A DNA stretch of 64,000 bases from Mumia sp050632745 (GTDB taxonomy: Bacteria > Actinomycetota > Actinomycetes > Propionibacteriales > Nocardioidaceae), in assembly GCF_050632745.1 (NCBI RefSeq), contig NZ_JBODSD010000003.1, positions 248,001 through 312,000 on the forward strand, given 5' to 3'. Position 1 is the stretch's first letter; each line of letters starts with the position of its first letter. Of this stretch, positions 18,339 to 27,060 are shown in pieces. The notes beneath the pieces were generated by a model. That model saw nothing but the letters and a program-made list of their open reading frames with translations. It was not told the origin of the DNA and did no database searches. The translations under genes and the position numbers were made by a program.

Positions 18339-18869
18339 TCAGAGGGCGTCGAGGCGGCCGAGGACGTCGCGGACGTGGTCGAGCGAGCGCTTGTGCGCGA
18401 GACCGGTCGTGTCGTCGAAGTAGAGCCCGTCCCCGATCAGCTGGACCGTACGCGCCAGCGCGTCGTCGCCGTAGTGCTCGGCCAGCACCGCGAACCATCC
18501 GTTGCGGAGCTCGGCCAGCGTCTCCCGCGCCCGCGGGTCGTCCTGAGCGACGCGTGAGGCCGCGATGAGTCCGCGGTCGAAGGCCGAGCCGGTGTCGACC
18601 GAGGTCTCGAGGTAGTAGAGGACGGGCCCCGCCGGCGCCTCGCGCATCTTCGCCACGTCGGCCCGTCCCTGCTCGCGCAGCCGCTCGAGCATCGCCTCGA
18701 CCATCGCGTCCTTGCTCGGGAAGTGGTAGAGCAGCCCGCCCTTCGACACCTCGGCCCGCGCGGCGACCGCGTCGAGCGTCGCGATCCGGCTCCCGCCCTC
18801 GACCAGGAGCATCTCGAAGGCGTCGAGGATGCGGTCGCGGGTGGAGGCACCGTCGGCTCGGGCGGTCAT
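18339..18869 (-). CDS. TetR-family regulator divergent from the molybdenum oxidoreductase operon
   Basis: A 176-residue repressor with an N-terminal helix-turn-helix (IATLDAVAARAEVSKGGLLY then HFPSKDAM, residues about 28-56) and a C-terminal domain of the TetR_C_6 style. Sixty bases separate it from the divergent oxidoreductase operon, so it probably controls that operon and itself (inference). On the minus strand TAGAGT lies 6 nt before the ATG with no Shine-Dalgarno sequence, suggesting a leaderless mRNA. Confidence 0.88.
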   Translation of the reverse strand: MTARADGASTRDRILDAFEMLLVEGGSRIATLDAVAARAEVSKGGLLYHFPSKDAMVEAMLERLREQGRADVAKMREAPAGPVLYYLETSVDTGSAFDRGLIAASRVAQDDPRARETLAELRNGWFAVLAEHYGDDALARTVQLIGDGLYFDDTTGLAHKRSLDHVRDVLGRLDAL

Positions 18870-18929
18870 GCGAGCACTCTAGCGACGCGGTTACGGCATG
18901 GGCGCCGGGCGAGCGGGTACGGGCCTCCC

Positions 18930-19433
18930 ATGGATGCCCGCATCAGCCTCACCGTCGATGGCCGGTCGAGATCCGTCACGGTCGACACCCGCGCCACCGT
19001 GCTCGACGTCCTCCGTGAGCGGCTCGGCATCACCAGTCCCAAGAAGGGCTGCGACCACGGGCAGTGCGGCTCGTGCACCGTCCTGCTCGACGGGCGCCGG
19101 CACCTCACCTGCCTGGCGCTCGCCGTCGCGTACGACGGGAGCGAGATCGTCACCGCGGACGGCTTGGCGACCGACGCGCTGCACCCGGTGCAGGAGGCGT
19201 TCCTCGAGCACGACGGCTACCAGTGCGGCTACTGCACGCCCGGTCAGGTGTGCTCGGCCGTCGGCGTCCTCGACGAGGCGAAGCAGGGGCACCCGAGCCA
19301 CGTCTCCGAGGACCTCGACGCAGAAGTGGAGCTCGACGACGACGAGATCCGTGAGCGGATGAGCGGCAACCTCTGTCGCTGCGGTGCCTACGAGGGCATC
19401 CTCGCCGCGGTCCGTCAGGCGGCCGGACGGTGA
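18930..19433 (+). CDS. Aldehyde/xanthine oxidoreductase, [2Fe-2S] subunit (PaoA/YagT type)
   Basis: The small subunit of a heterotrimeric molybdenum hydroxylase. The 167-residue protein has a plant-type ferredoxin domain (CDHGQCGSCTVLLDG with a fourth Cys in HLTC, residues about 40-62) and the C-terminal four-helix [2Fe-2S] domain (QCGYCTPGQVCSA and LCRCGAY). It feeds electrons from the molybdopterin subunit to FAD. No twin-arginine signal is present, so it is probably cytoplasmic. The next gene starts on a GTGA overlap. Confidence 0.94.
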   Translation: MDARISLTVDGRSRSVTVDTRATVLDVLRERLGITSPKKGCDHGQCGSCTVLLDGRRHLTCLALAVAYDGSEIVTADGLATDALHPVQEAFLEHDGYQCGYCTPGQVCSAVGVLDEAKQGHPSHVSEDLDAEVELDDDEIRERMSGNLCRCGAYEGILAAVRQAAGR

Positions 19434-20431
19434 GGCCGCTCGAGTACGTTCGGCCCGACGACCCTGCGGACGCCGTACGCGCAGTCGCCGGCGACCCCCG
19501 TGCCGCCTTCCTCGGCGGAGGCACCAACCTCGTGGACCACCTCAAGCTGGGCATCGCCTCGCCGGAACGCCTGGTCGACGTCCGTCGGCTCGGTCTCGAC
19601 ACGGTCGACGAGTACGGCGGCCCGGACGGCGGTGGACTGCGGATCGGCGCGAACGTCCGCAACAGCGACCTCGCCGCCCATCCGTCGGTACGCACGAGGC
19701 TCCCGGTCGTCGCCCGCGCGCTGCTCGCCGGCGCGTCGGGGCAGATCCGCCACCAGGCCACCACCGGGGGCAACCTCCTCCAGCGCACGCGGTGCTTGTA
19801 CTTCCAGGACGTCTCCACCCCGTGCAACAAGCGTGAGCCGGGCAGCGGGTGCTCCGCCCTGGAGGGGTACGACCGCTACAACGCGATCCTCGGGGCGAGC
19901 GAGGCCTGCGTCGCCACGCACCCCTCGGACCTGGCGGTCGCGCTCGCGGCCGTCGACGCGCGGGTCGTCGTCCTCGGCGGCGAGGGTGAGCGGCGGATCG
20001 CGTTCGCCGACCTGCACCGCCTGCCCGGACACCACCCGGAGCGCGACACGACCCTCGAGCACGGTGACCTGATCACGGCGGTGGAGGTGCCGTGGTCCGA
20101 CGTCGCCCGGTGCTCGACGTACACCAAGGTGCGCGACCGCGCCTCGTACGCGTTCGCGCTCGTCTCGGTCGCGGCCGCGCTCCGGCTCGAGGACGGGGTG
20201 GTCCGCGACGTCCGCATCGCCTGGGGCGGCGTCGCGCACAAGCCGTGGCGTGCCGAGCGTGCCGAGGAGCGCCTCACGGGCGCGGCGCTGACCGAGGCTG
20301 CGGTCGACGAGGCGGTCGCCGAGGAGCTGGAGGCGGCCCGGACCGGCGAGGGCACGGCGTACAAACCGGTGATGCTGCGCCGTACGACCGCCTGGACCCT
20401 GCTGCGTCTGGCCGAGGAGGCGGTCCGATGA
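19430..20431 (+). CDS. Aldehyde/xanthine oxidoreductase, FAD subunit (PaoB/YagS type)
   Basis: The middle subunit, with an FAD-binding domain (FLGGGTNLVDHLKLG, GALVRNSD-like GANVRNSDLA, QIRHQATTGGNLLQRTRC). The insertion CLYFQDVSTPCNKREPGSGC carries the extra cysteines that in E. coli PaoB bind a [4Fe-4S] cluster. That feature points to the PaoABC periplasmic-type aldehyde oxidoreductase lineage rather than ordinary xanthine dehydrogenase. The GTG start overlaps the previous stop, and the stop overlaps the next ATG. Confidence 0.93.
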   Translation: MRPLEYVRPDDPADAVRAVAGDPRAAFLGGGTNLVDHLKLGIASPERLVDVRRLGLDTVDEYGGPDGGGLRIGANVRNSDLAAHPSVRTRLPVVARALLAGASGQIRHQATTGGNLLQRTRCLYFQDVSTPCNKREPGSGCSALEGYDRYNAILGASEACVATHPSDLAVALAAVDARVVVLGGEGERRIAFADLHRLPGHHPERDTTLEHGDLITAVEVPWSDVARCSTYTKVRDRASYAFALVSVAAALRLEDGVVRDVRIAWGGVAHKPWRAERAEERLTGAALTEAAVDEAVAEELEAARTGEGTAYKPVMLRRTTAWTLLRLAEEAVR

Positions 20432-22557
20432 GCGAGCCGGCGATCGAGCAGCAGACCGAGCCGGTCGAGGTCCGCTCCGTCGGGACGGACCTCCGCCGGG
20501 TCGACGGGGTCGAGAAGGTGACAGGACGTGCGTCGTACGCGGTCGAGCACGGCAGCGCGGACGGCGTGGCCGACCCGCTGCACCTGTGGCTGGTCACGTC
20601 CACGGTGGCGAAGGGCCGGGTCGTGGACGTCGACGCGTCGGCCGCGCTGTCGCACGACGGTGTGGTGTCGGTGCTCGACCACACGAACGCACCGCGGCTC
20701 GACGACACCTCGAACGGCGAGCTCGCGATCCTCCAGGACGGCGCGGTCGGTCTCCGCGGGCAGATCGTCGCGCTGGTGCTCGCGGAGACGCCCGAAGCGG
20801 CGCGGGAGGGTGCCGCGCTCGTCCGGGTCCGGTACGACGCCGCGCCGTTCGAGGCCGAGCTGCGCGAGGACAACGCGACGTACCGGCCGGACACCGTGAA
20901 TCCTGCCAAGGAGACCGACACCGACGAGGGCGACGTGGACGCGGCGCTGGCGGAGTCGGAGGTCGTGGTCGACGCGACGTACACGACGCCGTACGAGCAC
21001 AACAACCCGCTCGAGCCGCACGCCACCCTCGCCTGGTGGGAGGACGTCGACGGCCGGGCCGTGCTGTCGATGTTCGACTCGACGCAGGGCGTCCACGGTG
21101 TGGTGAAGGCGCTGGCGCCGATGTTCGGCCTGGAGCCGGACCAGGTGCGCGTGCGGGCGCCGTACGTCGGCGGCGGGTTCGGCAGCAAGGGCGAGGCCCA
21201 TGCGCACGTCGTCGCGGCCGCGCTCGCTGCCCGCACGACCGAGGGGCGGCCGGTCAAGGTGGCGGTCACCCGCCAGCAGATGTTCTCGCTGACCGGGTAC
21301 CGCACCGCGACGATCTCCCACGTCCGCCTCGGCGCGCGACCGGACGGGACGCTCACGGCGATCGAGCACGCGGTGCAGGAGCAGACCTCGGTCGTCCGCG
21401 AGTTCGCCGAGCAGACCGCGGCGCCGACGCGGATGATGTACGCCGCTCCGAACCGCCGCACCAGCCACCGGCTGGCCCGGCTCGACGTCGCCGTCCCGTC
21501 GTGGATGCGCGCGCCCGGCGAGATGCCGGGGATGTACGCGCAGGAGGCGGCGATGGACGAGCTGGCGGTGGCGGCCGGCGTCGACCCGGTGGAGCTCCGG
21601 GTGCGCAACGAGCCCGAGGTCGACCCGGAGACGGGCAAGCCGTTCAACCGCCGGCGGCTCGTCGAGTGCCTGCGCCGCGGGGCGGAGCGGTTCGGGTGGG
21701 GCGACCGGCCGGCCGAGCCTCGGGCCACGACCGACGGCGACTGGTGGGTCGGGACGGGCGTCGCTGCCGCGACGTACCCGGCCATGCGGTCCCCGGGCAA
21801 CGCCGCGCGGGTGCGCTCGCTGGACGGCGGCCGGTACGCGGTGGCGATCGGGTCGGTCGACATCGGGACCGGCGCGCGGACCGTGCTCACGCAGATCGCG
21901 GCGGACGCGCTGGGCGTCGCCCCGGAGGCGATCACGCTCGAGATCGCCGACTCCACCCTGCCGCCGGCGAGCGTGGCCGGAGGCTCCTCGGGGACGAGCT
22001 CGTGGGGTACGGCGATCGTCGCCGCGGCGCAGCGGTTCCACGCCGACCACGGGGACGACCCCGACCCGGGGCTCGAGACGACGGCCTCGGCCGCGCCGAA
22101 CCCGGCGGCTCGGAAGTACGCGTTCCACTCGTTCGGCGCGGTGTTCTGCGAGGCGAGGGTGCACCGCTGGACCGGGGAGGTCCGGGTGCCGCGGATGCTC
22201 GGCGTCTACTCGGTCGGGCGGGTCGTCAACCCGACCACCGCACGGTCCCAGCTCCTCGGCGGTCTCGTGATGGGGCTGTCGGCCGCGCTGTTCGAGGAGT
22301 CGTACCGCGACCCGCGGTTCGGGCACGTCGTCACGCAGGACCTCGCGACCTACCACGTCGCGTCCCACGCGGACGTGCGCGGCATCGAGGCCGAGTGGCT
22401 CGAGGAGTCGGACGAGACCTTCACGCCGGTGGGGTCGCGCGGGATCGGCGAGATCGGGATCGTCGGTACGGCTGCCGCGGTGGCGAACGCGGCGTTCCAC
22501 GCCACGGGCGTACGGGTGCGGGGGCTGCCGCTGACGGCGGACCACTTCTCGGGGTGA
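20428..22557 (+). CDS. Aldehyde/xanthine oxidoreductase, molybdopterin subunit (PaoC/YagR type)
   Basis: The 709-residue catalytic subunit binding molybdenum cytosine dinucleotide. Family motifs include the substrate-channel GGGFGSKGEAHAHVVAAALA, AMDELAVAAGVDPVELRVRN and the C-terminal GSRGIGEIGIVGTAAAVANA, whose EIG holds the catalytic glutamate that activates water at Mo. It probably oxidises aldehydes to acids. The exact substrate is unknown. The start overlaps the FAD subunit by 4 nt. Accessory cofactor-insertion genes (XdhC type) are not in the window. Confidence 0.94.
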   Translation: MSEPAIEQQTEPVEVRSVGTDLRRVDGVEKVTGRASYAVEHGSADGVADPLHLWLVTSTVAKGRVVDVDASAALSHDGVVSVLDHTNAPRLDDTSNGELAILQDGAVGLRGQIVALVLAETPEAAREGAALVRVRYDAAPFEAELREDNATYRPDTVNPAKETDTDEGDVDAALAESEVVVDATYTTPYEHNNPLEPHATLAWWEDVDGRAVLSMFDSTQGVHGVVKALAPMFGLEPDQVRVRAPYVGGGFGSKGEAHAHVVAAALAARTTEGRPVKVAVTRQQMFSLTGYRTATISHVRLGARPDGTLTAIEHAVQEQTSVVREFAEQTAAPTRMMYAAPNRRTSHRLARLDVAVPSWMRAPGEMPGMYAQEAAMDELAVAAGVDPVELRVRNEPEVDPETGKPFNRRRLVECLRRGAERFGWGDRPAEPRATTDGDWWVGTGVAAATYPAMRSPGNAARVRSLDGGRYAVAIGSVDIGTGARTVLTQIAADALGVAPEAITLEIADSTLPPASVAGGSSGTSSWGTAIVAAAQRFHADHGDDPDPGLETTASAAPNPAARKYAFHSFGAVFCEARVHRWTGEVRVPRMLGVYSVGRVVNPTTARSQLLGGLVMGLSAALFEESYRDPRFGHVVTQDLATYHVASHADVRGIEAEWLEESDETFTPVGSRGIGEIGIVGTAAAVANAAFHATGVRVRGLPLTADHFSG

Positions 22558-22633
22558 ACCGCCGCCGGCGCTGAGCTGCCCTGCCCGCGTGGCGAAGAAC
22601 ACCCAGAACTCGCTTGAGTCGCTCGATTCCCGA

Positions 22634-22674
22634 ACTGTACCGTCTGGACGGGAATGACTGTACCGGCTGGACGG
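22634..22674 (+). promoter_or_regulatory. Twin operator upstream of the efflux pump
   Basis: ACTGTACCGTCTGGACGG (22634-22651) and ACTGTACCGGCTGGACGG (22657-22674) are near-identical direct repeats 23 bp apart, and each is itself dyad-symmetric (CCGTC-TG-GACGG). This is typical of a dimeric TetR-type repressor binding as two dimers. The cognate regulator is not obvious. No similar site precedes the TetR at 18339. Confidence 0.7.
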
Positions 22675-22738
22675 TTTACCTGAGGGTGGCCGCCAACGCC
22701 GGCCACCGACGTACCGACTCACTCGAACGGGGGACGCC

Positions 22739-24307
22739 ATGAGCACCACCACGCCTGATCGCTCGCACCGCACGCACGCCGGGTCCGGCTCGCGCACACC
22801 GGTGGCGCCGACCCCTGCCCGCGCCGGCTGGCGCCAGTGGGGTGCGCTCGCGGTCCTGATGCTCCCCGTGCTCATGGTGAGCATGGACAACACCGTCCTC
22901 AGCTTCGCGCTGCCCGACATCAGCTCGTCGCTGCGCCCGTCCGGCACGGCGCTGCTGTGGGTGGTCGACATCTACGCCCTGATGCTCGCCGGCCTGCTGG
23001 TCGCGATGGGCTCGCTCGGCGACCGCATCGGGCGGCGCCGCCTGCTGCTCGTCGGGGCCGTGGGCTTCGGCGCCGTCTCGTTCTACGCCGCGCAGGCGAC
23101 CGACATCAACGGGCTCATCGCCGCTCGGGCGCTGCTGGGCGTCTTCGGCGCCACGCTGATGCCGTCGACGCTGTCGCTGCTGCGCAACATCTTCACCGAC
23201 CGCCAGCAGCGACGGCTCGCGATCGCCGTGTGGGCCGCCGGGTTCTCGGCCGGCGCCGCGCTCGGTCCGGTCATCGGCGGGTGGCTGCTCGAGCACTTCA
23301 CCTGGCACTCGGTGTTCCTGATCAACCTGCCGGTCGTGGCGCTCCTCGTGCCGCTCGCGCTGTGGCTGGTGCCGGAGTCGCGCGACCCCAACCCGGGGCC
23401 TGTCGACCCGATCAGCATCGTGCTGTCGATGACGACCATGCTGCCGATCGTCTACGCGATCAAGACGTTCGCCGAGCACGGGTTCACCGGCGTCGTCGGC
23501 TGGGCGCTCCTGGTCGGAGCGCTGAGCGTGGTCGCGTTCGTGCGGCGCCAGCTCGTCCGCGAGCACCCGCTGGTCGACGTCCGGATGTTCCGCAACCGCG
23601 TGTTCTCTGGTGCGCTGGTGGCCAACCTGTTGAGCCTCATGGGCCTCACCGGGTTCCTGTTCTTCGGTGCGCAGTTCCTCCAGCTCGTCGTCGGGCTCGA
23701 CCCGATGGACGCCGCGCTGGTGCTCGTGCCGGGGCTGATCGCGACGATCGCCGCCGGTCTGCTCGTCGTGAAGCTCGTGCCGCTGTTCGGGGTGCGCGCC
23801 GTCGTGTCGGTGAGCTTCGGCCTGTCGGCGGTCGGCTACGCGATCGCGGCGTTCGCCGGCTCGGTGCCGTCGGCCGCGTCGATCGCCGTCGCGTTCCTCG
23901 TGCTCGGCATCGGCATCGGGTTCGCGGAGACGCTGACCAACGACGTCGTCGTGTCGAGCGTGCCGGCGGAGAAGTCGGGTGCCGCGTCCGCGCTGTCGGA
24001 GACGGCGTACGAGATCGGAGCCGTGCTCGGCACCGCGGTGCTCGGCGGCATCCTCACGGCGACGTACCGCGCCGAGGTCGTCGTACCGCCGCTGGCGGGG
24101 ACCGAGGCGCAGCGCGAGGCCGCCGGCCAGACGCTCGGTGGAGCGATGGAGCTCGCCGCGAGCATCCCGCCGCAGGTCGGCCACTGGCTCGTCGAGTCGG
24201 CGCACCTCGCGTTCGACCACGCGGTCCAGACGACCAGCGCGGTGGCGATCCTGATCGCGCTCGGCGCGGCCACGGTCTCGTGGTTCACGCTGCGCGACGC
24301 GCGCTGA
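22739..24307 (+). CDS. DHA2-family MFS efflux transporter
   Basis: A 522-residue drug:proton antiporter with about 14 transmembrane helices, typical of the EmrB/QacA family. Motif A is GSLGDRIGRRRLLLVGAVGF, the DHA2 motif near helix 1 is LMVSMDNTVLSFALP, and motif C is WAAGFSAGAALGPVIGGWLL. It probably exports a toxic organic cation or antibiotic. GGGGGA precedes the ATG and two repressor-like sites lie about 70-105 bp upstream, suggesting substrate-inducible expression. A GC-rich hairpin terminates the gene. Confidence 0.93.
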   Translation: MSTTTPDRSHRTHAGSGSRTPVAPTPARAGWRQWGALAVLMLPVLMVSMDNTVLSFALPDISSSLRPSGTALLWVVDIYALMLAGLLVAMGSLGDRIGRRRLLLVGAVGFGAVSFYAAQATDINGLIAARALLGVFGATLMPSTLSLLRNIFTDRQQRRLAIAVWAAGFSAGAALGPVIGGWLLEHFTWHSVFLINLPVVALLVPLALWLVPESRDPNPGPVDPISIVLSMTTMLPIVYAIKTFAEHGFTGVVGWALLVGALSVVAFVRRQLVREHPLVDVRMFRNRVFSGALVANLLSLMGLTGFLFFGAQFLQLVVGLDPMDAALVLVPGLIATIAAGLLVVKLVPLFGVRAVVSVSFGLSAVGYAIAAFAGSVPSAASIAVAFLVLGIGIGFAETLTNDVVVSSVPAEKSGAASALSETAYEIGAVLGTAVLGGILTATYRAEVVVPPLAGTEAQREAAGQTLGGAMELAASIPPQVGHWLVESAHLAFDHAVQTTSAVAILIALGAATVSWFTLRDAR

Positions 24308-24323
24308 CGCGGCAAACACCGAA

Positions 24324-24353
24324 CGGGCCCCGGGGATCGCTCCCCGGGGCCCG
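24324..24353. terminator. Bidirectional terminator between MFS and M6 peptidase genes
   Basis: A perfect 13-bp stem CGGGCCCCGGGGA (24324-24336) with TCCCCGGGGCCCG (24341-24353) and a TCGC tetraloop, centred between two convergent stops. Confidence 0.85.
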
Positions 24354-24372
24354 CTCGCGTGCGCGACTCAGG

Positions 24373-26799
24373 TCAGTTGAACTTGACCTTCATCGAGGTG
24401 CCGTTCTGCTCGAGCACCTTCACCTTGAACCCGACCGCGGGGAGCTTGACCCCGTGGTTCGGCAGTTCCGCGTACCAGTACTTCTTCGTGTCGTTGAAGG
24501 TCGGCTGCGGAGCCTGTGCCCGGATGTAGCTGGGCTTGCCGTTGGTGTGCAGCGTCATCGAGTCGGCCTTGATGAGACCGAACGGCGCGTCGTACACCTG
24601 GATGCGGGCGCGCCACGGGGCGCCGGTCGCGATGTTGATGATCGGCTCCGGGTGGGCGTCGATCGGCAGGTTGCGACCCTGACCGGGGTGATCGGTCGTG
24701 TTGTTGTCCGCGACCGAGGTGTCCCAGTACGAGATGAGCAGGCCCTGGCCGTAGCGGTAGTGCTCGACCCAGTCGGGCTTGGTGCTCATCCACCCGAAGT
24801 TGTACGGGCCGGTCTGCAGGTACTTGTCGTACCCGACGTACGACCGGTGGCCCATCACGTAGTAGTTGTCGTACATCCGGGTCGTGGTCTCCCCGACGAT
24901 GCTGTAGCCGTTGAAGGTCCACGCCGCGCCGCCGTCCTCGGCACCGTCGGACAGGACCGTGGCGCCGTCGGCGGTCACCGCGATGTCGTCGAGGAACAGG
25001 CCGGGACGGGTGAGGCCGCCGTCGGTCTTGTAGTACGACCGGAACAGGATCTTCTGACCGGCGTACGCGTCGAGCGGGACGACGACGTTGCCCCAGGCGG
25101 CGTGGACGCCGTCGAGGGCCGGAGCGCCGGAGGCGTCCTTGTCGAACGGCGAGCCGTCGACCGTGCCGGCCAGCGACGTCCACGACTTGCCGCCGTCGGT
25201 CGACGCCTGGAAGTACGCGTAGTCGTACCCGGCCTCGATGTCCCAACGCGCCTTCGCGGCGAACGACGCCGACGCCTTGCCGGTGAGGTCGAGCTCCGTG
25301 GTCATCGAGTTCGCGAGATCGTCGGCAGCACCGGAGAAGAACTGCTTCGTGCCCGACGCCGGTGCGCCGTAGCTGCGCGTGACGGCCTTCTTCGGCAGCA
25401 CGACGACCGCGCCCTGCGCCTTGGCGGAGTTCCACTCCTGCGGGCCGAGGTCGAGCTTCTTCGACTGGTTGTAGGCGACCGCCTCGTAGTCGAGCCAGCC
25501 GAGCTGGAGCTTCTCCCACGCACCGAGGTCGCCCGGACGGCTGCCGAGCGGCTCACCGGCGCCGTTGAGGCGGCTCTGCGCCATCAGCGTCCAGTACTCG
25601 TTGGAGTTGTCGCCCTTGCTGGAGGTGTCGTACGCGTCCGGCAGACCGAGGTCGTGGCCGTACTCGTGGACGAAGACGGACAGGCCGCCGTTCTCCGGCT
25701 GCAGCGTGTAGTCGCCGACCCAGAAGCCGGTGTCGCCGATCTCGGCGCCACCCAGCGGGTTCTGCTCGGGGCCGGTGATGCCGGCGTCGGTGACGAAGGC
25801 GTACCAGCGGTGCGACCAGAGCGCGTCGCTGCCGTAGATCGGGTCACCGTCCGCCTCGTCGCCGCCGGCGTGGACGATCTGGAAGTGGTCGATGTAGCCG
25901 TCGGGCTCGTTGAAGTTGCCGTCGCCGTCGAAGTCGTAGCGGTCGTAGACGTCGTACGAGGCCAGCGCCTGCTTGATCTCGGCGTCGGTCTTGCCGGCTG
26001 CCTCTTGGTCGGCCACCCACGCGGTGACCGCGTCCTTGATCAGTGCCCAGGCGTTGGTCTCGTCGGCGTTGCCGTCCTCGTCGAACGTGGTGCGGCCGTA
26101 GCGGGCCTCGTTGTAGGGGACCTTCACCCAGTCCGCGACGGTGCCGTCGACCGTGTAGCGGCCCGACGACTGCGCCTCGTAGTAGGTCTTGACCGACTCG
26201 TCCTTCTTGCCGTCGGCGAAGTACAGGTCCTGGTAGTGGTCGCGGTTGTAGTCCGCCTGCCACACCGTCGAGTTGTCCTTCGTGCGGTCGGGCTCGGGGA
26301 TCTCGTTGTGGAGCGGACCGTCGAAGCGCTGCGGCTCGACCGCGCCCTCCTCGGTCTGCCAGCCGTCGTCGGGGTAGTCAGGGTGCCGCTCGTTCCCGAA
26401 CTCCGTGAGGATCACGAAGATCTTGTCGGCACGCTCCTGCTCGAGCTCGACGTACTGGTCCTGCTTCGTGACGGCCTTGCCGGCCTTCGCCAGCGCCTTG
26501 CGGCCGCGCGTGGTCGTCAGCGCGGCGGCCTCGGCGGGCGAGTACGACTTGCCGACCTTCACGACCTCGGTGCCGTTCTTGACGACCGGCTTGGAGTCGC
26601 CGTTGATGACCGACGTGAGTGCCTCCTCGCGGAGCGCGCGCCGCTTGTCCTCGAGCGGGTTCGGGAGCTCGTGCTCCGTGGCCGTCTTCTCGGCGGCGGT
26701 GACCGGGGGCGCTGGTTGGGCCGATCCCGGTGAGGCGTACGCGGCACCGAACGTGGCCGCGACGCCGAGAGTGATGAGTGCCGTGCTGAGACGTCTCAA
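24373..26799 (-). CDS. Secreted immune inhibitor A-type M6 metalloprotease
   Basis: An 808-residue secreted zinc protease. The TTG at 26799 is the best start: AAGGGGAG precedes it and a signal peptide follows directly (STALITLGVAATFGAAYA). The zinc site is HEYGHDLGLPD (His378, Glu379, His382). The peptidase M6 core spans residues about 100-500, and beta-rich regions follow (YFQASTDGGKSWTSLAGT, a MAM/immune-inhibitor-like module). It has no membrane or sortase anchor. A perfect palindrome TGAGACGTCTCA overlaps the start codon. It probably acts in nutrient acquisition. Confidence 0.9.
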   Translation of the reverse strand: MRRLSTALITLGVAATFGAAYASPGSAQPAPPVTAAEKTATEHELPNPLEDKRRALREEALTSVINGDSKPVVKNGTEVVKVGKSYSPAEAAALTTTRGRKALAKAGKAVTKQDQYVELEQERADKIFVILTEFGNERHPDYPDDGWQTEEGAVEPQRFDGPLHNEIPEPDRTKDNSTVWQADYNRDHYQDLYFADGKKDESVKTYYEAQSSGRYTVDGTVADWVKVPYNEARYGRTTFDEDGNADETNAWALIKDAVTAWVADQEAAGKTDAEIKQALASYDVYDRYDFDGDGNFNEPDGYIDHFQIVHAGGDEADGDPIYGSDALWSHRWYAFVTDAGITGPEQNPLGGAEIGDTGFWVGDYTLQPENGGLSVFVHEYGHDLGLPDAYDTSSKGDNSNEYWTLMAQSRLNGAGEPLGSRPGDLGAWEKLQLGWLDYEAVAYNQSKKLDLGPQEWNSAKAQGAVVVLPKKAVTRSYGAPASGTKQFFSGAADDLANSMTTELDLTGKASASFAAKARWDIEAGYDYAYFQASTDGGKSWTSLAGTVDGSPFDKDASGAPALDGVHAAWGNVVVPLDAYAGQKILFRSYYKTDGGLTRPGLFLDDIAVTADGATVLSDGAEDGGAAWTFNGYSIVGETTTRMYDNYYVMGHRSYVGYDKYLQTGPYNFGWMSTKPDWVEHYRYGQGLLISYWDTSVADNNTTDHPGQGRNLPIDAHPEPIINIATGAPWRARIQVYDAPFGLIKADSMTLHTNGKPSYIRAQAPQPTFNDTKKYWYAELPNHGVKLPAVGFKVKVLEQNGTSMKVKFN

Positions 26800-27060
26800 G
26801 ACTTCTCTCCCCTTCTGCAACGGAAACCGGGTCGATTGGCCCGGCGGGTGCCCGCGTCGTCCCCACACGACGCTGGATGGTTGCCTCGGGGAACGACGCG
26901 CACCGTCGCTCAACCTAGGCTTGTTCTGGAGCCCCGTCTAGACCGCAAGGTCGTTTGCTTTCATTGCGATTCGGTGAAGATGCTGCAGTCCGGGCACGAT
27001 CGAGGGACTCGCGTCGTTGAGCGCGAGCACGGCGCCCTGTACCCGTGCCACCATGCGTTC
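26800..27060. other. Divergent intergenic region between M6 peptidase and purine nucleoside phosphorylase
   Basis: 261 bp that must hold promoters for both directions. It includes a lower-GC stretch (about 26920-26990, with TAGGCTTGTT and GTTTGCTTTCATTGCGATT). I see no reading frame with a ribosome binding site and no repeat. The palindrome TGAGACGTCTCA lies at 26787-26798 at its left edge. Confidence 0.5.

Noticed and set aside
19588..19612. GGTCTCGACACGGTCGACGA in the FAD subunit as another repeat fragment
   Set aside because: The encoded LGLDTVDEY fits the normal family sequence and length, so similarity to the GGTCTCGA element is probably coincidence.
19876..22971. A 1031-codon minus-strand frame opposite the molybdopterin subunit
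   Set aside because: Composition is arginine-rich and low in motif content, typical of a GC shadow. The plus strand is a clear PaoC-type subunit with coupled starts.
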